Assembly: GCA_016196515.1 (NCBI GenBank)
Contig: JACPXN010000015.1
Location: forward strand, 1-7,924
DNA from: Candidatus Omnitrophota bacterium
GTDB taxonomy: Bacteria; Omnitrophota; Gorgyraeia; Zapsychrales; Fredricksoniimonadaceae
Direction of reading: 5' to 3'
Length of the DNA stretch: 7,924 nucleotides
The number at the start of each line of letters is the position of its first letter. The first letter of the stretch is position 1. Position numbers and translations under genes: made by a program. Below the pieces are notes generated by a model. That model was not told the origin of the DNA. It searched no databases and saw only the letters and a program-made list of their open reading frames with translations. Below are positions 1-4,651 of the stretch, piece by piece.

Positions 1-64
1 CGCATTCGCGGGACCTCATCCGCAGCCGGCCAGCCTCGCTTGAACCAGTGGCGCTCGGCTTGGC

Positions 65-119
65 TTCGAATCCCGCCGGTATAAAGCATATTAAAATGGT
101 CGGGAAGGCGGGATTCGAA
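65..119. repeat. 13-bp inverted repeat: T-arm-like copy beside tRNA-Pro
   Basis: TTCGAATCCCGCC at 65-77 is the exact reverse complement of 107-119, which is the T-loop and T-stem region of the neighbouring tRNA-Pro. The plus-strand copy has no pairing acceptor stem, anticodon arm or CCA, so it is not a second intact tRNA. It may be a decayed tRNA 3' fragment, or a simple inverted repeat downstream of the tRNA. The rest of 1-96 shows no gene that I can support. Confidence 0.5.
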
Positions 120-173
120 CCCACGACCTCTTCGTCCCGAACGAAGCGCGCTAGCCAGCTGCGCTACTTCCCG
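97..173 (-). tRNA. tRNA-Pro (anticodon CGG)
   Basis: The reverse complement folds as a complete 77-base tRNA. The acceptor stem pairs CGGGAAG (167-173) with CTTCCCG (101-107), the discriminator is A, and CCA is encoded at 97-99. The anticodon stem CTTCG/CGAAG encloses the loop TTCGGGA, whose anticodon CGG lies at 137-139 and reads the proline codon CCG. The T-loop is TTCGAAT. It follows fabZ on the same strand with about 90 bases between them. The upstream DNA is AT-rich (for example CATAAT and TAATAT stretches within 45 bases), but I cannot choose one promoter with confidence. Confidence 0.96.
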
Positions 174-202
174 ATCATATTATTTGATTATGTTAACATC
201 CC

Positions 203-216
203 GACGGTGTTCCGTC
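203..216. repeat. Small perfect hairpin between fabZ and tRNA-Pro
   Basis: GACGG and CCGTC form a 5-bp stem around a TGTT loop. It lies downstream of the larger hairpin at 230-248 on the fabZ transcript, and no T-run follows on either strand. It may help end or stabilise the fabZ message, but its small size makes chance possible. Confidence 0.35.
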
Positions 217-229
217 AATCCTTCGACTC

Positions 230-248
230 GCCCCGCCTTTGGCGGGGC
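230..248. repeat. G+C-rich hairpin downstream of fabZ
   Basis: GCCCCGCC and GGCGGGGC form an 8-bp stem with a 3-base loop, starting 18 bases past the fabZ stop codon on the minus strand. No U-tract follows in that direction, so it is not a standard intrinsic terminator. Its core (CCGCC, three-base loop, GGCGG) recurs at 4616-4634, and a related form lies at 722-753. This suggests a small dispersed hairpin family. Confidence 0.7.
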
Positions 249-266
249 TCGCTTTAGGACAAGTTT

Positions 267-701
267 TCACGCCTCTTTGATCCCGAGTCCGATCTCGGCT
301 TCGGCGACCAGTTTGTCCCCCACCTTGACCTCGGCGCGGATAATGCCGGTTTTGGGCAAAAGTTTCACGGAAGAGATCTCGATGCGCAACTGATCGCCGG
401 GCACCACGGGATGGTGAAAACGCGCGTCGGTCTTGGCCAGATGATAAACCAGGTCCTTGCCCTGCAAATTCTTGCTGTAATAAAAATAGACGCAGCCCGC
501 CTGGGCCATGGCCTCGATGATCAGCACGCCGGGCATGATCTTTTCACCCGGAAAATGCCCCTGAAAAAACTGTTCATTGGTTGAAACGTTCTTGATGGCC
601 GTTAATTTCTTATTAGGGACGCACTCAACGACCTTGTCGATCATCAAAAACGGATAACGGTGGGGAATGATTTTTTGAATTTCTAAAATATCCAAGATCA
701 T
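267..701 (-). CDS. fabZ: 3-hydroxyacyl-[acyl-carrier-protein] dehydratase FabZ
   Basis: FabZ dehydrates (3R)-hydroxyacyl-ACP to trans-2-enoyl-ACP in the cytosolic type II fatty acid elongation cycle. The 144-residue protein has the usual length and a single hot-dog fold. HRYPFLMID (residues 14-22) is a family signature. GHFPG carries the catalytic His49, and IIEAMAQAG carries the catalytic Glu63. The ATG at 701 is well supported: AAGGAG lies 8 bases upstream in the short gap after ribE. It is the last protein gene of the ribD-ribE-fabZ unit, 12 bases after the ribE stop, and is probably co-transcribed. Its place behind riboflavin genes is a matter of gene order rather than pathway. FabA is unlikely because the length and the HRYPFLMID motif fit FabZ. 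Confidence 0.96.
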   Translation of the reverse strand: MILDILEIQKIIPHRYPFLMIDKVVECVPNKKLTAIKNVSTNEQFFQGHFPGEKIMPGVLIIEAMAQAGCVYFYYSKNLQGKDLVYHLAKTDARFHHPVVPGDQLRIEISSVKLLPKTGIIRAEVKVGDKLVAEAEIGLGIKEA

Positions 702-713
702 ATTTTTTTCTCC

Positions 714-1331
714 TTACAGGACCCCGCCGTTTCCGCCATCAGCGGAGGCGGGGCTTGCGTTTAAAACATATTTTGCCAGAATATCCGTCTCGACATTCAC
801 CCGGTCCCCCGCCTTCTTATGGGCCAGTGTCGTCACGGCCAGCGTATAGGGGACCAAATAAACGCTGAAATCCGAAGCCCCCACCTTGCCGACGGTCAAA
901 CTGATCCCGTCAACAGCCACCGACCCTTTGGGCGCCAGATATTTGCGGTTCGTTTTAGAAATTCCGACGGTCAGCGCCACCCAATTCTTCGCGCGCTCGA
1001 CGCGTTTGACCACGGCGGCCTCGTCCACGTGGCCGGTGACAAAATGCCCGCCCAAACGGCTATCAGGCCTTAACGCCAATTCCAAATTGACCTTATGGCC
1101 GGTCTTAAGGTCTTTGAGCGCGGTTTTGGTCATGGTCTCGCGCATCGCGTCAAAACGAATGACGGTCCCCTTTTTACCCGACGCGGTCAGGCAAACGCCG
1201 TTGAGCGCGACACTATCGCCCAAACGCACATCCTTGGCCAAAGGCCCGGCGTCCACGGACAAGACCATCAAATTGGCTTTTGTCCCCATGGCCTTGATCG
1301 TTCCCGCGCGTTGAATAATTCCGGTGAACAC
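714..1331 (-). CDS. ribE: Riboflavin synthase, alpha subunit type (RibE/RibC)
   Basis: This enzyme converts two molecules of 6,7-dimethyl-8-ribityllumazine into riboflavin and the pyrimidinedione, the last step of the pathway. The 205 residues contain two tandem lumazine-binding barrels. The first begins MFTGIIQ and includes NGVCLTA (44-50). The second begins at LGGHFVTGHVD (93-103) and includes DGISLTV (141-147). The start is GTG: its G is the last base of the ribD stop (TAGTG), and GAGGGG lies 8 bases upstream, so translation is probably coupled to ribD. The normal family C-terminus (ETDILAKYV, 181-189) is followed by a Gly/Ala/Ser-rich tail of about 16 residues. Most of that tail is encoded by the hairpin at 722-753, so it looks like an extension acquired from a repeat rather than part of the fold. 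Confidence 0.95.
   Translation of the reverse strand: MFTGIIQRAGTIKAMGTKANLMVLSVDAGPLAKDVRLGDSVALNGVCLTASGKKGTVIRFDAMRETMTKTALKDLKTGHKVNLELALRPDSRLGGHFVTGHVDEAAVVKRVERAKNWVALTVGISKTNRKYLAPKGSVAVDGISLTVGKVGASDFSVYLVPYTLAVTTLAHKKAGDRVNVETDILAKYVLNASPASADGGNGGVL
722..753. repeat. G+C-rich hairpin inside the 3' end of ribE
   Basis: CCCCGCC (722-728) pairs with GGCGGGG (747-753). Inside this, TCCGC pairs with GCGGA around a 5-base loop, with a three-base bulge on one side. It lies entirely within the last codons of ribE and encodes most of the Ser/Ala/Gly-rich tail. It resembles the hairpins at 230-248 and 4616-4634 in its outer stem and in sitting at a gene 3' end. Confidence 0.65.
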
Positions 1332-2404
1332 TATAAATACCCCTCGATCAAAATATCTTCGCCGATCTTGCCGACGGAAATGTCCTTCAATTCAACGGTG
1401 TCATCCAGGCGCCTGACACGCAATCCCCGGACAGCATCCAAACCCTCTCCCATGATCCTGGGAGCGACATACACCATCATTTTGTCCACCAGGCCCTCTT
1501 TGAGCGCAACACCGACCAAAGCCGCGCCCCCTTCGACCAAGATAGCAGTTATTTCCCGTTGGGCAAGAATTTTCAAAGCCCGACGCAAATCCACCCTGCT
1601 TTCTTTGGCCGGTGTCACCATGACCTCGGCTTTGCGGCCTAATGATCTTATCCTGCGCGCCGAAGCTTTGCTCGTGGTCAAAATCAAAACATCGTCCCGG
1701 CGCGTGCCTTTAAAAAGTCGGGCATGAACCGGTGTCTTCAAGTCTGAATCAAAAATGATCTTCTTCAAACGTTTGGCAGGGACGGAATTCAAAACCGGGT
1801 CGTCTTTGATCACCGTATTGACCCCAACGGCAATGGCGTCAAAACCGAAACGCATGCGGCGGGCGAGATCGCGGCTGGCCTTGGAGGTGATCCATTTGGA
1901 TTCGCCGCTTAAAGTCGCAATTTTACCATCTAGGGTCTGAGCGGTCTTAGCCACCACAAAAGGCATGCGTGTGCGGACCCATTTGTTGAACGCCTCATTC
2001 ATGCGTGTCAGTTCTTCCCGCAAAAACCCGACCTCAACGCTGATGCCGGCCTTGCGCAAAATTTTCACCGACTTGCCGCTCATGAAAGGGTTGGGGTCCA
2101 GAACGCCGACATAAACCTTGCGGATGCCGGCGCGGATGATGACATCTATGCACGGCGGAGTACGGCCATAATGAGAACATGGCTCAAGCGTCACGTACAG
2201 AACAGCGCCTTTGGCTTTGGCCCCGGCTTTCTTTAAAGCCATGGCCTCGGCGTGGTCAGCCCCGCAACGCGCGTGCCATCCCTCGGCCATGACCTTGCCG
2301 TTCTTGACCACGATGGCGCCGACCATCGGGTTAGGCGAAGTCCTACCCCAGCCCTTGGCGGCCAATTCGTAAGCACGGTGCATATAAAATAAATGATCGT
2401 TCAT
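1331..2404 (-). CDS. ribD: Bifunctional diaminohydroxyphosphoribosylaminopyrimidine deaminase / 5-amino-6-(5-phosphoribosylamino)uracil reductase RibD
   Basis: RibD deaminates the GTP cyclohydrolase II product and then reduces its ribose with NADPH. Counting from an upstream ATG at 2416, the N-terminal deaminase has HAEAMAL (zinc ligand His55, catalytic Glu57) and PCSHYGRTPPC (zinc ligands Cys80 and Cys89). The reductase follows with KTAQTLDGKIAT (157-168), GESKWITS (171-178), a VGVNTVIKDDP stretch near 198-207, and ILVEGGAALVG near the end. I prefer the fifth-codon ATG at 2404, giving MNDHLFYMHRAYELA. It matches the usual RibD N-terminus, and the ATG at 2416 overlaps the -10 box. No Shine-Dalgarno is present. 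The stop codon overlaps the ribE start by one base. Both domains look intact. If the upstream ATG is used, the protein gains four residues. Confidence 0.94.
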   Translation of the reverse strand: MNDHLFYMHRAYELAAKGWGRTSPNPMVGAIVVKNGKVMAEGWHARCGADHAEAMALKKAGAKAKGAVLYVTLEPCSHYGRTPPCIDVIIRAGIRKVYVGVLDPNPFMSGKSVKILRKAGISVEVGFLREELTRMNEAFNKWVRTRMPFVVAKTAQTLDGKIATLSGESKWITSKASRDLARRMRFGFDAIAVGVNTVIKDDPVLNSVPAKRLKKIIFDSDLKTPVHARLFKGTRRDDVLILTTSKASARRIRSLGRKAEVMVTPAKESRVDLRRALKILAQREITAILVEGGAALVGVALKEGLVDKMMVYVAPRIMGEGLDAVRGLRVRRLDDTVELKDISVGKIGEDILIEGYL

Positions 2405-2414
2405 GGATGGGAAC

Positions 2415-2443
2415 ATTATACAGAAATCTTCACTTCTTGGGAA
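2415..2443 (-). promoter_or_regulatory. Predicted sigma70 promoter of ribD-ribE-fabZ
   Basis: On the minus strand, TTCCCA (2438-2443), a 17-base spacer and a perfect TATAAT (2415-2420) are followed 10 bases later by the preferred ribD ATG. The predicted transcript would have a leader of only a few bases and no room for an FMN riboswitch. The -35 and part of the spacer lie inside the last codons of the antitoxin gene, so this promoter straddles the boundary of the inserted region. Read-through from higBA would also reach ribD. Confidence 0.6.
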
Positions 2444-2720
2444 CGAATGATATCCGCAGGTCCGCCCGGCAGGCAGAGGCTATTTTTTGAAGGAGGAAAA
2501 CGCTATACCCTTTATAATTATTACTTTCATACCGTGAGATAGCGGACTTGGTTGTATGGATCTTTCTGGCCAACTGGTCTTGGGTCAAATGGGCTTTATG
2601 GCGCAACTGGGCTATTTTTTCTGAAACAATGAGACTTTTGTATTCCTGATCAAATTTCTCCCTAAAACCCTTGTCTTTGAACAACTTATCCGCATAAGTT
2701 TGCAATTTATTGACTTTCAT
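2430..2720 (-). CDS. higA: HigA-type antitoxin, XRE-family helix-turn-helix protein
   Basis: This is a 96-residue DNA-binding protein, predicted to neutralise the upstream-encoded toxin and to repress their shared promoter. The helix-turn-helix occupies roughly residues 32-70. It contains SEKIAQLRHKAHLTQDQLARK, then TTKSAISRYESNNY with the recognition helix, and the domain is followed by a short tail ending ISFVPKK. I chose the ATG at 2720 because AAAGGGGG lies 8 bases upstream and the gene then overlaps the toxin by 14 bases, a usual toxin-antitoxin coupling. An in-frame ATG at 2750 would add ten residues and has no comparable signal. The toxin-first gene order is that of higBA. The DNA is visibly more AT-rich than the rib genes on either side, which fits acquisition. 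Confidence 0.87.
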   Translation of the reverse strand: MKVNKLQTYADKLFKDKGFREKFDQEYKSLIVSEKIAQLRHKAHLTQDQLARKIHTTKSAISRYESNNYKGYSVFLLQKIASACRADLRISFVPKK

Positions 2721-3114
2721 AATATACGCCCCCTTTGTCTCGGAATTCATAGTCCAGTTTAAACTTCATCGCCTTGAACAGCTCTCTGTGGTCAACCTTT
2801 TGCGTTTTCTTGCGATACGCATTGGTTATGATGATTTTCCTCCCTTCGTAGAAAAAATTAAAAAACCGCTCCTCCTTGGGCTTAAATTCAAAAATCTTTT
2901 CTTGCCTGTTAACCAATCTGAATTTCGTCTCATCAAAAAGCCTGCCGTTGTCCGCTATATATTTGACCAGAGCCAGCAATTTTACCTGGATCCGCTGGTC
3001 CGTGGCATCAAAATACTCCTTTGCCGGCATTTCCCCCTTTCCCGTAAAGTAAAACTCAACCTGAAATTTCTCTCCCTGATAAAGAACGTAGTCCTCCCGG
3101 CTGGGCACGGCCAT
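2707..3114 (-). CDS. higB: HigB-type toxin, phage Gp49-like / RelE superfamily
   Basis: This is a predicted ribosome-dependent mRNA endonuclease toxin of the Gp49-like (PF05973 type) branch of RelE/HigB. In the 135-residue protein, the family features run in order. MPAKEYFD comes first, then KLLALVKYIADNGRLFDETKFRLV, then the central strands EKIFEFKPKEERFFNFFYEGRKIIIT. The typical NAYRKKTQKVDHRELFKAMKFK stretch near the C-terminus carries conserved Lys residues. I chose the ATG at 3114 because AGGAG lies 7 bases upstream. An ATG two codons earlier (3120) is also possible. The longest frame, from 3153, would begin inside the promoter palindrome. Its end overlaps the antitoxin start by 14 bases. 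The frame is complete. Activity cannot be judged from sequence alone. Confidence 0.87.
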   Translation of the reverse strand: MAVPSREDYVLYQGEKFQVEFYFTGKGEMPAKEYFDATDQRIQVKLLALVKYIADNGRLFDETKFRLVNRQEKIFEFKPKEERFFNFFYEGRKIIITNAYRKKTQKVDHRELFKAMKFKLDYEFRDKGGVYYESQ

Positions 3115-3131
3115 GGCCATACTCCTTTGTA

Positions 3132-3160
3132 AGGTTAGCATATATGCTAACATTTGTCAA
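3132..3160 (-). promoter_or_regulatory. higBA promoter with an 18-bp palindromic operator
   Basis: On the minus strand, a perfect -35 TTGACA (3155-3160), a 17-base spacer ending in an extended -10 TGC, and TAACCT (3132-3137) form a promoter. GTTAGCATATATGCTAAC (3134-3151) is a perfect 18-bp palindrome that fills most of the spacer and runs into the -10. A HigA dimer bound there would block RNA polymerase, as expected for toxin-antitoxin autoregulation. The -10 is the weaker element. The transcript would start very close to the toxin ribosome binding site, near 3122-3128. Confidence 0.72.
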
Positions 3161-3304
3161 GATGATTGAACAACGATCTATGGGGGAATTTCTATTTACT
3201 GCTCCGATCGGGGAATCGGATGAAACATGCCGGCCAAGGAGCCGAGGAAACTATTGTCTATAATACATCACAAACGCTCAAATCGCAACCTGTTCAATTC
3301 CCAT

Positions 3305-3334
3305 GATCATTTTGTTGGGGTCAACAAAATGATC
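3305..3334. repeat. Twin palindrome, copy 1 (13-bp perfect stem)
   Basis: GATCATTTTGTTG (3305-3317) and CAACAAAATGATC (3322-3334) are perfect reverse complements around a GGGT loop. The element lies about 145-175 bases upstream of the higBA promoter and aligns, at an offset of exactly 48 bases, with a second copy at 3353-3382. Candidate roles are a binding site for a dimeric protein, an RNA hairpin, or a transposon-end or recombination site. The sequence does not decide between these. Confidence 0.8.
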
Positions 3335-3355
3335 CTATACAATTGTTTGGCCCAC

Positions 3356-3379
3356 CATTTTGCTGACGTCAGCAGAATG
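3356..3379. repeat. Twin palindrome, copy 2
   Basis: A 24-base palindrome runs from CATTTTGCTGAC to GTCAGCAGAATG. The arms pair except at one position, where a T faces a G, which is a G-U pair if the plus strand is transcribed. Compared with copy 1, one stem pair has changed on both sides (T-A to C-G), keeping the pairing. The flanking AATGATC on the right is shared with copy 1. Confidence 0.75.
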
Positions 3380-3500
3380 ATCAGGGCAATCTGGAAAAAA
3401 CCTTAACTAATTCAGGTTACGGTGGGCGTGTACCCCGAATTCACTTAAATCGCATCCTAACAGTCTATCATCTCACCCATTGTCTGGACAGCCTGTTCAT

Positions 3501-3520
3501 CCCCCGGCTAAAGCCGGGGG
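3501..3520. repeat. G+C-rich hairpin directly after a gene fragment
   Basis: CCCCCGGC and GCCGGGGG form an 8-bp stem around TAAA (9 bp if the flanking T-A pair is included). On the minus strand it begins one base after the stop codon of the small frame at 3522-3698. No U-tract follows, so a standard intrinsic terminator is not supported. It sits where the homology of that frame ends and may mark an insertion or deletion junction. Confidence 0.65.
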
Positions 3521-3521
3521 G

Positions 3522-3698
3522 TTAAATCGGCAGACCAAGCTTTCTAAAATACGTCGTCCAGACCGCTCTGCTATATTTACCGATATCAATTTTTGTAACC
3601 GGGCGATCTCCGACTATCTTTTGAACCCGTCGAAGCTCTTCAAGAAGAGAAGATTGGCTATAATCCTCTAAAAAATCGATTTCAAATTTGCTTATCAT
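3522..3698 (-). pseudogene. Fragment of a homing-endonuclease-associated repeat (HNH_repeat) protein
   Basis: A 58-residue frame runs from ATG (3696-3698) to TAA (3522-3524). Residues 18-55 contain LLEELRRVQKIVGDRPVTK, then a Gly-Lys-Tyr-Ser segment, and end in TYFRKLG. This is the pattern of the small repeat domain linked to HNH and homing endonucleases (LLEEL..., a Gly-x-x-Pro segment, ...Y...FG). A normal repeat continues with a Trp/Asn-Ala-Leu-Ala-Gly segment. Here the frame ends LPI and stops at the hairpin at 3501-3520, so the domain is incomplete and no HNH nuclease follows. There is no clear Shine-Dalgarno. It lies 44 bases after the truncated PHP gene. I read it as mobile-element debris. 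A short intact gene is possible but less likely, and the family call rests on pattern recognition alone. Confidence 0.55.
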
Positions 3699-3742
3699 AT
3701 TCTATTTTCTGGATTCCCGACAAAAACCTGCCTGCCGCGTGT

Positions 3743-4525
3743 TTAGTGAATCGCGCGCTTCGTAGGCGAGCTGTAAACCGAAGCAGACGGCAAAAATACT
3801 CCGTGTGTCATCACCAGATCGTATTTCTTCGCTATCTTTTCGTAAAACTTTATGACCGTGTCCGTGGTATTGGGATAATACACCTCAAGGCCTCCCAAGC
3901 CCGCCTTGACCATGGGTGAAATGAGTTCGTCTTTTTGCGTGAGCATGGGATGGGCCATGACCGCGATGCCGTTGCTTTGGCGGATCAAGTCAATGGCCTC
4001 GAAGGGCGTCTGTTGGTATTTGGACGCCCAGCCCGGACGGCCCTCGGAAAGATATTTTTCAAAAGCGTCCTTGAACGACGTTACCCATCCTTTTTGCTGC
4101 AGCAACGTTGCCAGATGCGCGCGGCCGACCGCCCTGCTTTTGGTCAGCGCGCACACCTCGTCAAATTCGATATTATTGATGCCCACGGCTTTCAAATTGA
4201 GGATCATCTGTTTCATGCGCGCCACACGCGCGTCCAAAAACGTCCCCAGACGCTCGAGCAAAGGGCCCTTGTCATGGTCAATGAAATATCCCAGGATATG
4301 CACGTCCTTGCCTTCGATCTCCGAGGACAATTCAATGCCCGGGATGACCTCAAGCCCCGAGGGCTTGGCCGCTGCGACGGCAGGCGCCACCCCTTGGGTG
4401 ATATCATGGTCGGTGACGGCAATGCAGGCAAGACCGGCGTTCAGCGCATCGGCGACGACCTCCTCGGGGGAAGAGGTCCCGTCGGAATAATAAGTATGGA
4501 TGTGAAGGTCGACGAGGGCCGGCAT
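3743..4525 (-). CDS. PHP-domain phosphoesterase, C-terminally disrupted
   Basis: This belongs to the polymerase-and-histidinol-phosphatase family, closest by pattern to TrpH/YciV-like enzymes that hydrolyse nucleoside 3',5'-bisphosphates or short RNAs. Metal-site motifs are visible: DLHIHTYYSD (His8, His10, Asp15), TDHD (His40), PGIE (Glu65), VHIL (His76), RAHL (His137) and MAHP (His192). The family normally continues after a KKYDLVMT-like strand with a GSDFHG motif that gives the last Asp and His ligands. Here LVMT (237-240) is followed by 20 unrelated residues and a stop. At 260 residues it is a little shorter than typical members. The protein probably lacks full activity. The break, near 3806, marks the upstream edge of the accessory stretch. 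The ATG at 4525 is set by the MPALVDLHIHT start. No Shine-Dalgarno is visible. Confidence 0.82.
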   Translation of the reverse strand: MPALVDLHIHTYYSDGTSSPEEVVADALNAGLACIAVTDHDITQGVAPAVAAAKPSGLEVIPGIELSSEIEGKDVHILGYFIDHDKGPLLERLGTFLDARVARMKQMILNLKAVGINNIEFDEVCALTKSRAVGRAHLATLLQQKGWVTSFKDAFEKYLSEGRPGWASKYQQTPFEAIDLIRQSNGIAVMAHPMLTQKDELISPMVKAGLGGLEVYYPNTTDTVIKFYEKIAKKYDLVMTHGVFLPSASVYSSPTKRAIH

Positions 4526-4540
4526 AGGATAATCTGACGG

Positions 4541-4592
4541 ATCCTGCTTCGCGCCAAAACTACGCTTCGCTTGTTTGGGCGCTTCGCAGGAT
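4541..4592. repeat. Large imperfect inverted repeat upstream of the PHP gene
   Basis: The arms at 4541-4560 and 4573-4592 pair at 16 of 20 positions: ATCCTGC/GCAGGAT, a 3x3 mismatch, GCGCC/GGCGC, one mismatch, then AAAC/GTTT, around a 12-base loop. The heptamer GCTTCGC occurs three times (4546, 4564 and 4581), once in the loop and once in each arm. The element sits just upstream of the PHP start and would form a strong hairpin in a nusB-PHP transcript. Confidence 0.65.
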
Positions 4593-4598
4593 TAATTC

Positions 4599-4651
4599 GC
4601 CCATAAACTTATGTCGTCCCGCCAAAGGCGGGACTTCCATAAGTTTAGGGC
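4599..4651. repeat. Two-tier hairpin spanning the nusB stop codon
   Basis: The outer stem pairs GCCC plus TAAACTTATG (with one bulged base) with CATAAGTTTA plus GGGC. An internal TC/TTC loop leads to an inner 8-bp stem, GTCCCGCC/GGCGGGAC (4616-4634), with an AAA loop. The element overlaps the nusB stop codon (4645-4647), and no U-tract follows on the minus strand. The inner stem matches the dispersed hairpin family seen at 230-248. It could be a 3'-end stabiliser, an attenuating structure between nusB and the PHP gene, or a REP/MITE-like insertion. Confidence 0.7.

Larger units (their letters stand above)
3161..3521. other. Gene-free accessory stretch with repeats
   Basis: I find no gene in these roughly 360 bases on either strand: every frame is broken by stops or lacks a plausible start. 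The stretch holds a 6-bp-stem inverted repeat (TCCGAT/ATCGGA, 3203-3220), the two related palindromes at 3305-3334 and 3356-3379, and the G+C hairpin at 3501-3520. A TATAAT at 3259-3264 on the plus strand lacks a convincing -35. With the gene fragments beside it, the stretch looks like the remains of an inserted element. Confidence 0.6.

Noticed and set aside
203..248. Intrinsic terminator after fabZ
   Set aside because: The hairpins are strong but lack a following T-run on the transcript strand, so they are listed as repeats.
48..257. Plus-strand frame reading GFEPTTSSSRTKRASQLRY
   Set aside because: It reads across the antisense of tRNA-Pro. This peptide pattern is a well-known artefact of translating tRNA genes.
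819..1727. Long plus-strand frames opposite ribE and ribD
   Set aside because: They lie antisense to clearly conserved enzymes, show no recognisable domains and have no supporting start signals.
2710..3132. A 140-residue plus-strand frame opposite higB
   Set aside because: It is the antisense shadow of the toxin gene and resembles no known family.
3259..3264. TATAAT in the gene-free stretch, read as a plus-strand promoter
   Set aside because: No acceptable -35 lies at the right distance and no gene follows on that strand.
3180..3420. Possible short coding frame through the twin palindromes on the minus strand
   Set aside because: It is open for only about 30 codons, has no start codon and is cut by stops. 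The palindromes explain the sequence better.
3480..3671. A 63-residue plus-strand frame over the nuclease-repeat fragment
   Set aside because: The minus strand carries a recognisable repeat-domain pattern. The plus frame has none.
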